Positions 1 through 9,335 of a stretch of DNA of 64,000 nucleotides are shown one piece after another. Source of the stretch: Chionoecetes opilio (lineage: Eukaryota; Arthropoda; Malacostraca; Decapoda; Majidae); contig JACEEZ010023716.1 of assembly GCA_016584305.1 (NCBI GenBank), positions 352,811-416,810 on the forward strand. The letters run 5' to 3'. Position 1 is the first letter of the stretch; every line of letters begins with the position of its first letter. The position numbers and the translations under genes are program-made. Under the pieces are notes generated by a model. That model did no database searches. It was not told the DNA's origin and worked only from the letters and a program-made list of their open reading frames with translations.

Positions 1-372
1 GTTAGGTTAAGTTAGGTATACTTTGTGGTTAAGGTTAGGTTAGGTTAGGTATACTTTGTGGTTAAGGTTAGGTATACTTTGTGGTTAAGGTTAGGTTAGG
101 TATACTTTGTGGTTAAGGTTAGGTTAGGTTAGGTTAGGTATACTTTGTGGTTAAGGTTAGGTTAGGTATCTTTGTGTAAGGTTAGGTATACTTTGTGGTT
201 AGAGGTTAGGTATACTGTGGTTTTAGGTTAGGTATACTTTGTGGTTAAGGTTAGGTTAGGTATACTTGTGTAGGTTAGGTTAACTTGTGTAGGTTAGGTT
301 ACGGTATACTTTGTGGTTAGGTTAGGTAGGTATACTTTGTGGTTAGAGGTTAGGTTAGGTTAGATTTGTTAA
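1..372. repeat. Telomere-like GGTTA repeats mixed with a longer unit
   Basis: Degenerate GGTTA (TTAGG-type) repeats alternate with the phrase GGTATACTTTGTGGTTAA. TTAGG is the arthropod telomere repeat. Here the interspersed longer unit, and a following block (about 437-500) that resembles one arm of the foldback element at 2941-3554, suggest an interstitial, transposon-associated array and not a chromosome end. No gene is visible between 1 and 2060. Confidence 0.7.
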
Positions 373-619
373 TAGGTGGTTGTTATTTTTTTTGGGTAGA
401 TTAATATAGTGGCTTGATGATTTTTTCACTTTTTTGCTTCCCCCACCCAAAAACCCCGTATTCCCGCCAGTTCCCCAGGCTTGTTGGCTATAGGGGGAAG
501 AAAAAAAAGATAGGGGTGAAGGACTTCTTCCAAAGTTTTACCCCTATCGCCTCTTCTGAAATGGAAAAAATATATAAATAACAGATTCATTAATAAGCAT
601 ACCAGAATCCATCAACATT

Positions 620-1000
620 CAGGAAGTGAAAGGAGGGCCGAGGAGGAGGAAGGAGGAGAGAGGGGGAAGTGAAGGAGGGGAGAGGGGAAGTGAAGGAGGG
701 GAGAGGGGAAGTGAAGGAGGGGAGAAGGGGAAGTGAAGGAGGGGAGAGGGGAAGTGAAGGAGGGGAGAGGGGGAAGTGAAGGAGGGGAGAGGGGAAGTGA
801 AGGAGGGGAGAGGGGAAGTGAAGGAGGGGAGAGGGAAATGAAGGAGGGGAGAGGGGGAGTGAAGGGGGAGAGGGAGTGAAGGAGGGAGGGGAAGTGAAGG
901 AGGGGAGAGGGGAAGTGAAGGAGGGGAGAGGGGAAGTGAAGGAGGGGAGAGGGGAAGTGAAGGAGGGGAGAGGGGGAAGTGAAGGAAGGAGGTGGAACAG
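620..1000. repeat. Purine-rich minisatellite, unit about 20 bp
   Basis: About 18 imperfect copies of GAAGTGAAGGAGGGGAGAGG. The strand is almost pure purine. Long open frames on both strands here are translations of the repeat, not genes. Confidence 0.9.
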
Positions 1001-1300
1001 GGAAGGGAGGAGAGAAGGATGAGAAGAAAGGGAGGAGAGGAAATGGGAGGAGGAAGAACAATTTTTTTAAAGTACCTATCCTTCGCTTTGTATACAATTC
1101 TTCAGAGTCCTTCACGGGCCTCTTCGCTCCTTCACGCATTTTACAGGAGTCATGGGAGGGCATTGGAAGTCCCACAGGATTGCTTTAGTATTCCTAGGTT
1201 TTTATAAGTACTTTGATAATCGCATGGGTGGCTCAAATAGGGATTAATAATATTACTAATACTGAAAATACTAATACTGATCGTTGTATTGAAGTAATGA

Positions 1301-1780
1301 TTAATCTAGCAATGCCTATCATACTTTTATGTCTTGTAGTAAGTTTTGTCTAATTTGTGATTTTTAAAGAATATCTGGAAGTATCATGTCATTGTGAATT
1401 GACTGAAATAGGGACTTTTCATTTCTTTTCAATCATTGTAACTGAAAACTGACTCCAGATTCGTGTTCAGCATGCCCGAAAACTGCTAGCAACTAATTTT
1501 CAAGCAAATCTATTTTAAAAAAAATATTGCAAATTTTGCAAGGCATACACCCCTTCAAAATTTGCAATATTTTTTGAAACAATAGATGTGCTTTAAAATT
1601 AGTTCCTAGCAGTTATCGGGCATGCTGAACACGAATCTGGAGTCAGTTTTCAGTTACAATGATTATAAGTCCCTATTTCAGCCAATTCACAATGACATGA
1701 TACTTCCAGATATTCCTTAAAATCACAAATTAGACAAAACTTACTACAAGACATAAATTACGTAGGCATTGCTAGATTAA
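1301..1780. mobile_element. Foldback (long inverted repeat) element
   Basis: The left arm (about 1301-1530) is nearly the reverse complement of the right arm (about 1555-1780), with a short AT-rich loop. The ends read TTAATCTAGC and GCTAGATTAA. No coding sequence is seen inside, so this is a non-autonomous DNA element whose family is not identified. Confidence 0.85.
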
Positions 1781-2063
1781 TTCCCAAGAGATACCTTTGT
1801 CTATATCATAGTAATAGGAAAGGTTATATAACAACTATAACGTCATATACACGATTTCAATGCATTTATATGGGAACTTACGTCTTTAAAGGGCTAGTCG
1901 CGTGTTATTGTTTACATTCTGAAATTTAAAGGTCCTGCCGAGGCGCATTCGATCACTCCTTTATTTATGTTATTGTCCATATTATTATTCACGTGAAATA
2001 TTGACACATACAACTAAAAACGTCACATATGGATATACTTTAAATCACTGTATGTACAAGATG

Positions 2064-2072
2064 TATAAAAGG
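2064..2072 (+). promoter_or_regulatory. Candidate TATA box of the BTB gene
   Basis: TATAAAAGG is a consensus TATA box. It lies about 256 bp upstream of the proposed start codon at 2320, leaving room for a purine-rich 5' untranslated region of about 225 bp. That the transcript starts here is inference. Confidence 0.35.
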
Positions 2073-2319
2073 ACATGATGGACACAACAGAGAGCAAAGG
2101 AGAGAGGAGATAGGCACAGGAATAGAGGAAGGGAGTCTATTATAAACACACATTAATTACTACAGATTGATAGAGGAATATAAACAAATAAAATCAAAGT
2201 ATATATCAGTGTTTTAGAAGTCAGGTTAGTAAATAGGAGGATAGATATGACACTAGATAGATAGGTAGCTAGGGGAGAGAGGGGGAGGTGGTGATGGTGG
2301 TGGCACAGCAGACAACACC

Positions 2320-2370
2320 ATGGCTGCTGGCTACCATGATAAAAACTCCCGTGTTGTGGGCACTTGGAAG
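2320..2370 (+). CDS. BTB gene exon 1 (proposed start exon)
   Basis: The start context ACACCATGG is a strong Kozak match and the exon codes for MAAGYHDKNSRVVGTWK. It ends at a donor, AAG|GTACTA, in phase 0, which matches exon 2. A TATA box lies upstream. No long open frame supports it, so it rests on start context, donor and phase only. The coding region could begin elsewhere. Confidence 0.42.
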
Positions 2371-2402
2371 GTACTAAAGCATGCATCCACACACCCCTCC
2401 CC

Positions 2403-2660
2403 ACCCACCCCCTCTGTCATCCACCACACCCACTCATCCATGCATTCATCCACATCCATTGCACTTGTAACCCAAAACTATCATTTGGTTTATTTTTTTG
2501 TTTACTGTTTAAGAATATTTTTTAGGGATGCATTTGTATATATTGGGTATATCCACATCAATCCACATCAGTATCCCACCTCACCACCCTCTGTCATCCA
2601 CCACAGCCACTCATCCATGCCTTCATCCACATCCATTGCACTTACATCCCAAAACTACTC
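2403..2660. repeat. Two-copy tandem block with CATCCA motifs
   Basis: Two copies of a segment (about 2419-2480 and 2594-2655) rich in CATCCA and CACTCATCCATGC flank an AT-rich spacer. It lies in intron 1. Confidence 0.6.
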
Positions 2661-2683
2661 ATAGATTTTTTGGTATTATTCTA

Positions 2684-2938
2684 CTGTAGATAACACTATA
2701 GTCGCCCGTCACTTGCCACTGCACTAATGTCGCCAGGCGCCATATATTGTGAATTTTAGCATCACTACAGATTTGTATGTACCACTGAAGATGATAACAG
2801 TAGTTTATATTATGTACATCACACTACATGTCTTCAGTGGCACATAAAAGTCTGTAGTAATGCTAAAATTCGTAATATAGTGTGCCTGGCGACATTAGTG
2901 CAGTGGCGAGTGAGTGGCGGCTATAGTGTTATCTACGG
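2684..2938. mobile_element. MITE family 1, copy 1 (TA target duplication)
   Basis: A 255-bp element with inverted ends (CTGTAGATAACACTATAG and its near reverse complement) and arms that pair over about 110 bp. It is flanked by TA at 2682-2683 and 2939-2940. A second copy sits at 21642-21898. TA duplications fit a Tc1/mariner-type transposase acting in trans; it has no coding capacity. Confidence 0.88.
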
Positions 2939-2940
2939 TA

Positions 2941-3554
2941 GTGTTTGCCCATACTCCCCCTCTCCCACAAAACAGGCTTGGGGACCTGGGGGAATGCGAG
3001 ATATTTGGCTGGGGTACAAAATATGCGTCGCAACCACATAGTTTTTGAGTTAGGGGTGTTGTAAAAAGTCCCTAGATCTAGGGAATATTCATTGGATTTC
3101 TTCTGAGTCAAGAAACGTGTGAACCTGACGATCCTCACAGAATGATGACCAAAGTGTCGAGAACCTCCCCAACCCCTTGCTAGAAGGTTAGGTTAGATTT
3201 GTTTCGGTTAGGTTAGGTTAGGTTAGATTTGGTTTGGTTAGGTTAGGTTAGCTTAGGTTAGGTTAGCTTAGGTTAGATTTGGTTAGGTTAGCTTAAGTTA
3301 GATTTGGTTAGGTTAGGTTATCGGTGGGTCAAGCCCCCCGCTAGGTTAGGTTAAATTTGGCTAGGCTAGGTTAATTTTGGTTAGGCAAATTTCTCTAGAT
3401 ATAAGGAAATTACCCTAGATCTAGGGAATTTTACCCCCTACACAACTCTTAAATTACGCGTTTCCGATGCATAATTTGTTCCCCACCCGAAAACCCCGCA
3501 TTCCCACAGGTCCCCAAACTTGTCTGGGGGAAGTGGGAGAGTATGGGCAAACAC
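2941..3554. mobile_element. Foldback element carrying internal TTAGG-like array
   Basis: Inverted arms begin GTGTTTGCCCATACTC and pair over roughly 120 bp or more. TA lies at 2939-2940 and 3555-3556. The interior (3184-3402) is GGTTA-type repeat with variants such as GGTTAGATTTG. It abuts the preceding MITE and shares its TA dinucleotide. Confidence 0.82.
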
Positions 3555-3767
3555 TAGAAATTTACCCATTTTTTTGGTTTATTGTTTTAAGTAGTATATA
3601 TTTTAGGGTTATATTTGTATACTAGCCGCAAAGCCGCCCTCCGGGCGGACTTTTTGGCTAGCTCCTGTGGAGGGCTATTGGTGGGCCGGCCCACCAACCA
3701 CAGACTCTCCAGATAGCCCCTTCTAACTTTCCTGAAATCATGGATGTAGAAATGTATGTATTAACGC

Positions 3768-3936
3768 CTTGCCCATCACCACACACCCATTCACTCACCC
3801 ATTACCCATCACCACACCCATTCACTCACCCATTACCCATCACCCCCACCCATTCACTCACCCATCACCCCACACCCATTACCCATCACCCCACCCATTC
3901 ACTCACCCATTACCCATCACCCTACATCAAGGTTTC
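3768..3936. repeat. Minisatellite of CATTCACTCACCCATTAC units
   Basis: Imperfect tandem copies of CCATTCACTCACCCATTACC in intron 1. Open frames here are repeat translations. Confidence 0.85.
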
Positions 3937-4116
3937 CTCAATTCTCGCAACCCACATTTTTTTTTAAAATTCTCGCTAATAGGCTGCTAAAAAAAAGAAG
4001 AAAAAAAAAAGTGATCGGATCATCTCATAAGTGGGCTTAAAATGTGCCCCTGGTCGAGCTGGTTCCAAAACTGTATCATATGATGGGATTGTACCACGGG
4101 GGGCGGAACTTAGCGC

Positions 4117-4478
<362 letters not shown>

Positions 4479-5239
4479 GAATGTCTTTGGTAATAGTAGT
4501 AGTAGTAGTAGTAATGAACCCCCACATGATTGATATAACGAGTCTACCTTATCTTACTTGCATAATATTACCTGGCTTTTCTGTTTTCATTGCGTCACTT
4601 ATAAGAACTCGCCTTTGTTATTCATCAGTTAACTTGGTCGATGTGCAGCTCCAACCATTACTACCCATCGACCAATTCTCCCCTGACCTAACTGGCTCCC
4701 CGACCCCCCTGCTAGTTCACTAACCTAACCTGGGCATTGATTACGTAACCTAACCTCACTAGGGGGTTTCGCGGTTAAGATTAGTTTTATCGCCCCCCTA
4801 GACCCCCCTTGTGTTATTTTTCATTTCCGACGGCTGTTGTAGGGGTTAGAAATACTTCTTATGATGAGAAGGAAACGTTCAGGATACTTAAAACGGTTTA
4901 TGGAACTGTCACTGATGGGAATTCTCGCCGAAACAACAAACTAGAACTCTCGTCGACGTGGAAATTTTAACCTAACCTGGACAATGGCACCTAATCTAAC
5001 CTAACTGATCAAGCTAACGATAGTATTTCATCCCTGAATGCAGAAACACGGGTAACACTTTATTAAATGTATATATTGGCTCCTGTCATATCAAGAATTG
5101 GAACACTCGACGACGGCGGCGAGAGTTCCGATCGGCGACAGTTCCAGGTACCCTTAAAACTACTATAGTGTGTGGTTGTCATTGCACTTATACCGGTAAC
5201 TTTGACTTCAGACTTTTAGATGTTGTAATGAACTCTACA

Positions 5240-5393
5240 TGAGGCGCTGATTTCAGAAAGTCGATAAGTGCCATTTCATCATTTTGTAGGCTTGGTTCTA
5301 AAGATATGACATTTTGAACATTGAAATATTTTGAAGCCATTTTCTTAGTTTTTTATTGATGGCGCTTATCGACTTTCTGAAATAAGCGCCTCA
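5240..5393. mobile_element. Short MITE with about 35-bp inverted ends
   Basis: The left end, GAGGCGCTGATTTCAGAAAG and onward, is nearly the reverse complement of the right end. ACAT lies just outside both ends and may be a 4-bp target duplication. About 154 bp, non-coding. Confidence 0.75.
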
Positions 5394-5504
5394 CATGGAC
5401 TTTGGTGTTGTCTTACATGTGTGGAAGCTATTGCAAGTGTTTTACTGATGTCCAGGTGTAATTAATGCCATCATCATCATTTGTCATCATTTTTCATTTT
5501 AATT

Positions 5505-5775
5505 TTCATAATCATAAATCATGAGCAGTGTTTTTGTCGTCAAGCATCGTCTTGGATACGAAGACCGTTTTTGTCGTAATTGAAAAAGGATTGGTTTCTG
5601 CGACAAAAACACAACAAGCTTGGTAGGAGCCGAAATAATAATCAATGCAAAACATCGCAAACAATACACAAAGCAGTATAACACACATTTCAGCAAGTGT
5701 TATTGGAGTGGTCTTCGTAATCCAAGACGGTGCGTGGACGACAAAAACATGGCTGTAATTTACGATCATAATTTT
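5505..5775. mobile_element. Foldback element directly upstream of exon 2
   Basis: The arms share GTTTTTGTCGTC and CGTCTTGGAT in inverted orientation (about 5511-5567 against 5710-5775). Its right end lies about 28 bp from the acceptor of exon 2, so it may contain that intron's branch-point region. Confidence 0.7.
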
Positions 5776-5803
5776 TCATCGTTTTCAACTTGTTTTTCCA
5801 CAG

Positions 5804-5856
5804 ATTATTGAGTGTGTCTCCCTCTCCGGGTCGTCTGAGGCCACTGGCATTGAAGG
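5804..5856 (+). CDS. BTB gene exon 2
   Basis: Bounded by acceptor TTTTTCCACAG and donor GG|GTGAGT. Codes IIECVSLSGSSEATGIE plus two bases of a glycine codon that exon 3 completes. Entry is phase 0 and exit phase 2, both consistent with neighbours. The Cys/Val/Ser/Gly-rich strand pattern suits a beta-repeat region, possibly RCC1-like. Confidence 0.72.
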
Positions 5857-5968
5857 GTGAGTGTGTGCGGGCTGTTAAAGTGCATGTCAAGGGCTGATTC
5901 ACTATACCTTCTCTCAAAAGATAAAAAACTGAAGTTTGACTTAACTAAAATGAACTAACCACTAGAAC

Positions 5969-6220
5969 ACAGGTCGGCAACCCAGAATGCAAGAAGAGCC
6001 AGTTTCTTCACACTTGGCAGAAAAGCAATGCTGATGGAGCCACAGTGTACGTTATGAATGGAAATTACCAGCAAGTACAGGTTAATAAGTACAAGAATTC
6101 GGTCTTCATTTTTTCCTAGAAACTTTACTCAATTTTTTTTTACGATAATTTGGACATTTTTAAGTAGGCGGTAAGAGCCGCACAGGTCTCTCGAAAGAGC
6201 CGCAGGTTGCCGACCGTTGC
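5969..6220. mobile_element. hAT-type MITE with 8-bp target duplication
   Basis: Terminal inverted repeats contain GGTCGGCAACC and GGTTGCCGACC, typical of hAT elements. The element is flanked by perfect copies of ACTAGAAC at 5961-5968 and 6221-6228. It is 252 bp and non-coding. Confidence 0.92.
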
Positions 6221-6248
6221 ACTAGAACGACACCTCCTAACTAACTAA

Positions 6249-6375
6249 CATCCTTCCTTCCTTCCTTCCTTCCTTCCTTCCTTCCTTCCTTCCTTCCTTC
6301 CTTCCTTCCTTCCCTCCCTCCCTCCCTCCCTCCCTCCCTCCCTCCCTCCCTCCCTCCCTCCCTCCCTCCCTCCCT
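6249..6375. repeat. (TTCC)n then (CCCT)n microsatellite
   Basis: (CTTC)n runs to about 6312, then (CCCT)n to 6375, giving a 125-nt pyrimidine tract about 45 nt upstream of the exon 3 acceptor. Confidence 0.95.
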
Positions 6376-6418
6376 AACACCCCCAACACCCACCAACACC
6401 CCTCCTTCACCCCCACAG

Positions 6419-6599
6419 CACAGAGTTCATCCTGTCCGAGGCCGGGGACGTCACATGGAGCGTCACGGACTCTTGCGACACTCTTCCGCTCTTCTCCTGT
6501 CAGATGTACGAAGTTTACACCTACCAGAACCTGCAGTGCTATGGAAACCGCACCTTACTACGCTTTGCCGCATACAACGGACACATCATTGAGTTCAGG
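6419..6599 (+). CDS. BTB gene exon 3
   Basis: Acceptor CCCCCACAG|C and donor AGG|GTACGG. It encodes a beta-rich segment, with SEAGDVTWSVTDSCDTLPLF near the start and LLRFAAYNGHIIEFR at the end (residues about 35-95). A stronger-looking donor, GTGAGT, about 18 bp downstream would force a stop after joining exon 4, so AGG|GTACGG is preferred. Three cysteines and alternating hydrophobics suggest propeller-like strands; family not identified. Confidence 0.88.
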
Positions 6600-6675
6600 G
6601 TACGGATTAAGGCGGCGTGAGTGTGAGGGTAGCGATTAAAAAAATGTTGTATCCGATTTTAATTTTACGAGTTAA

Positions 6676-6881
6676 CCCCTTGAGGCCCAGAACGTAATTT
6701 CCATTGTAATTTGGGTACCATTAGACAATTTTCAGTGACTATAAGCAATATTTTAATAGCTATGACCTGTTTAGTATCCTTGTCCACTAGTTAAATTGGT
6801 ATATTCAGTGACTTTTCGTTATTTTATGGCTCGACAACAGACAATTTGTTATAGCAAAGGAAAGATCTGGGCGTGAAGGGG
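6676..6881. mobile_element. piggyBac-type MITE, copy 1 (TTAA ends)
   Basis: Inverted ends CCCCTTGAGGCCCAGA and TCTGGGCGTGAAGGGG are flanked by TTAA at 6672-6675 and 6882-6885, the piggyBac signature. Related copies lie at 14902, 16378, 39055, 45540 and 60535. This one sits inside a TACGAGTTAAC unit of the minisatellite that follows. Confidence 0.93.
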
Positions 6882-6885
6882 TTAA

Positions 6886-7345
6886 TACTACGAGTTAACT
6901 ATTTTAGAACTTAGAACGAATTACTACGAGTTAACTATTTTAGAACTTAGAACGAATTACTACGAGTTAACTATTTTAGAACTTAGAACGAATTACTACG
7001 AGTTAACTATTTTAGAACTTAGAACGAATTACTACGAGTTAACTATTTTAGAACTTAGAACGAATTACTACGAGTTAACTATTTTAGAACTTAGAAAGAA
7101 TTACTACGAGTTAACTATTTTAGAACTTAGAACGAATTACTACGAGTTAACTATTTTAGAACTTAGAACGAATTACTACGAGTTAACTATTTTAGAACTT
7201 AGAACGAATTACTACGAGTTAACTATTTTAGAACTTAGAACGAATTACTACGAGTTAACTATTTTAGAACTTAGAACGAATTACTACGAGTTAACTATTT
7301 TAGAACTTAGAACGAATTACTACGAGTTAACTATTTTAGAAGGAG
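6886..7345. repeat. 36-bp minisatellite
   Basis: About 13 nearly perfect copies of a unit starting TACTACGAGTTAACTATTTT and ending AGAACTTAGAACGAAT. Each unit carries a TTAA site. Confidence 0.95.
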
Positions 7346-7359
7346 TTTAACTATTTTAT

Positions 7360-7420
7360 GAGTTTTTACTTACTACGCTTTGCCGCATACTACGAACACA
7401 TCATTGCGGTTTAAGGGGGT
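7360..7420 (+). pseudogene. Degenerate copy of the 3' end of exon 3
   Basis: Matches exon 3 around TACGCTTTGCCGCATAC and ACACATCATTG, then loses the donor. A second copy is at about 7814-7900. Both lie in intron 3. Confidence 0.75.
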
Positions 7421-7624
7421 TTGAGGGTGGCGGTTTAGTGCCGCACTCGATTAGATTGTTATTTAGTTTATAGGAAGAGTACGGTATATATATTTACCTA
7501 TACCTATAGAGGAAGAAATAGGAAGGATGTTTTTTTGACTTGCTTTTCAGGTATTTTGGGGTATTTTCTGTTTTTCTTTTAGTACAGTTTTAAGTTTTCT
7601 ATCTATGTGGGTTAAGAAATGTCG

Positions 7625-7775
7625 CACCCGATTTTAATTTTTACCCGATTTTAATTTTTACCCGATTAAAAATTTTACCCGATTTTAATTATTACCCAAT
7701 TTTAATTTTTACCCGATTTTAATTTTTACCCGATTTTAATTTTTACCCGATTAAAATTTTTACGAGTTTAATTTA
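7625..7775. repeat. TTTTACCCGATTTTAAT minisatellite
   Basis: About eight copies of TTTTTACCCGATTTTAAT. The unit resembles the sequence just downstream of exon 3 (GTATCCGATTTTAATTTTAC). Confidence 0.85.
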
Positions 7776-7813
7776 GTTTGGGATGTTTTTCCGAGTCATG
7801 TTTTTGGTTTTTA

Positions 7814-7905
7814 GTTTCTATAACGGACACGTCATTGAGTTTAGGGTAGGGTTTAAGGGGCGGCGAGGGTAGCGGTTAAAAAATGTCGTATCCGATTTTT
7901 ATTTT
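7814..7905 (+). pseudogene. Second degenerate copy of exon 3 end plus intron start
   Basis: TATAACGGACACGTCATTGA through GGGTAGCGGTTAAAAAATGT parallels the exon 3 end and its first 60 intronic bases (6570-6660). It retains GGGTAGGG where exon 3 has the GGGTACGG donor. Confidence 0.8.
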
Positions 7906-8347
7906 ACGAGTTTTATTTAGTACGAGTTGTTTTTTGAGTTATTTTTATGGTTTTAGTGTTTCCATATGTAGAGTTTTTTAGTGTGAATTTTACGACTTAT
8001 GGCGGCGGCATGGGGGTGTTAGTTCGGAAATGTCGCACTCTATTAGATTTTTAATTCGTTTGAGATTTTTTCCGGGTCATTTTTTGCGTTTTTTGTGGGG
8101 GTTTTTTCAGGTACAGTTTTTCAAGTTTTTGTTCCGTATATATTTTTTTGTAGAGTTTAATGACCGAGTGTTAACTGTGAATTTTGATTTTGCCGAGTTT
8201 TATTTCGCTTGAGTTTTCGTGAATCAATTATTTTTATCGGCTTCGTGTTTTCTTTGATAACGATCAGATTACATAGAGTGAATTTTTATGTTCCGTAGCT
8301 TCTTTTTTTTCTCTCACTTTAATGACCTCATGTTCCCCCTCCCACAG

Positions 8348-8422
8348 TTGGACCAGCCGGTGATGTCCCGTGACCTCATGCTGTTGACCTATGATGGCTG
8401 GTTCATGCTGCAGTGTGAGAAG
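8348..8422 (+). CDS. BTB gene exon 4
   Basis: Acceptor CTCCCACAG and donor AAG|GTGAGG, 75 nt, phase 0 to 0. Encodes 25 residues including MLLTYDGWFMLQCEK, a beta-hairpin-like stretch that continues the N-terminal region (residues about 96-120). Confidence 0.9.
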
Positions 8423-8423
8423 G

Positions 8424-8735
8424 TGAGGGGGAAAGTCAGGGCAGGTCAGGGTGTAAGTGAGGGGAAAGGTCAAAGGAGGTCAAGGAGGGAAGGTCAGGGT
8501 TGGGAAGGAGGGAGGAGGGAAGGTTAGGTGATGGGCAGGGAAGGAAGGAAGGAAGGAGGGAGGAAAGAGAAGGAAGGAGGGAGGGAGGAAAGGGAAGGAA
8601 GGAGGGAGGGAAGAGAAGGAAGGAAGGAGGGAGGGAAGGAAGGAAGGAGGGAGGGAGGAAAGAGAAGGAAGGAGGGAAGGGGGAAGAATAATCCATCTAT
8701 CTATCTATCTATCTATCTGTGCATTTGTATTGACC
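8424..8735. repeat. GGAA/GGGA-rich purine block and (TCTA)n
   Basis: Tandem GGAAGGAGGGAGG-type repeats end near 8690 and are followed by (ATCT)n at about 8692-8720. Open frames on either strand are repeat translations. Confidence 0.9.
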
Positions 8736-9012
8736 TAGTTCACCTAGTTGTATTCACCTAGTTGTATTTTACAGGGTCTGAGCTACGATCATATGGCTCC
8801 GTCTCCATATCAACAATTTTTTTATCATTCATCCTTAATGCTTAGTGTTGGGGGAAGCCACCACCCCGGGAGGCGGGTCACAAACCCCCGGCTAACACCC
8901 GGTACCCATTCACTGCTGGGTGGACTCGGGCTCGGATTTTAAGAAGACCGCCCGGGGATCAAACCCGGGACTTCTCGGTTGTGAGCTGAGCGTGCTAACC
9001 CTACGCTAAAAC
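8736..9012 (-). mobile_element. tRNA-derived SINE-like composite
   Basis: On the minus strand, CCCGGGTTTGATCCCCGGGC resembles a tRNA T-arm/B box, preceded by TTAGCACGCTCAGCTCACAA. The rest (TTCACCTAGTTGTATT and similar) is a separate non-tRNA part. Fits a tRNA-derived SINE; exact ends not determined. Confidence 0.6.
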
Positions 9013-9030
9013 ACTACGGAGTTTCCCCCC

Positions 9031-9074
<44 letters not shown>

Positions 9075-9075
9075 A
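9031..9075. repeat. (GT)n microsatellite
   Basis: About 20 GT repeats, 37 bp upstream of exon 5. Confidence 0.95.
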
Positions 9076-9111
9076 TGTGTACCTAATCTAGCCTCTTCAC
9101 TTCTCCCCCAG

Positions 9112-9216
9112 CTCGGAGTGCCGGATGCCTGGCCGGACCTCCCCTACTCCCTGCTGCCGGCCCTCACTGACGGCTACTTCTCAGACATCACCATCACCGC
9201 TAAGTCTGGCAGAAAG
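9112..9216 (+). CDS. BTB gene exon 5 (start of BTB1)
   Basis: Acceptor CTCCCCCAG and donor AAAG|GTAACT, 105 nt, phase 0 to 0. The end of the exon, TDGYFSDITITAKSGRK, is the canonical first strand of a BTB/POZ domain (F-S-D-hydrophobic pattern). The domain continues in exon 6 with FEVHSIILKS. Confidence 0.95.
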
Positions 9217-9335
9217 GTAACTCAGGAAGGGGTGTCATCGTAACTCAGGAGGTGTTATCCTATTAGCTCGATAGGTAACTCAGAAGGTGTCGTCGTATTT
9301 ACTCGATAGGTAACTCAGAAGGTGTCATTCTATTA
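9217..9335 (+). repeat. Tandem copies of the exon 5 donor region
   Basis: GGTAACTCAGGAAGGGGTGT at the real donor is followed by three further copies (TAACTCAGGAGGTGTTAT, GGTAACTCAGAAGGTGTCGT, GGTAACTCAGAAGGTGTCAT). Two of them keep an intact GGTAACT donor-like core. Confidence 0.85.

Noticed and set aside
1..372. True chromosome end
   Set aside because: Repeats are interrupted by a longer unit and followed by transposon-like and genic sequence; the start of the window is arbitrary.
6600..6620. Donor GCGGC|GTGAGT for exon 3
   Set aside because: Good consensus, but joining to exon 4 gives an immediate stop; the AGG|GTACGG donor keeps the frame.
8736..9012. Functional tRNA gene
   Set aside because: Only a B-box-like arm is convincing; the cloverleaf is degenerate and continues into a SINE body.
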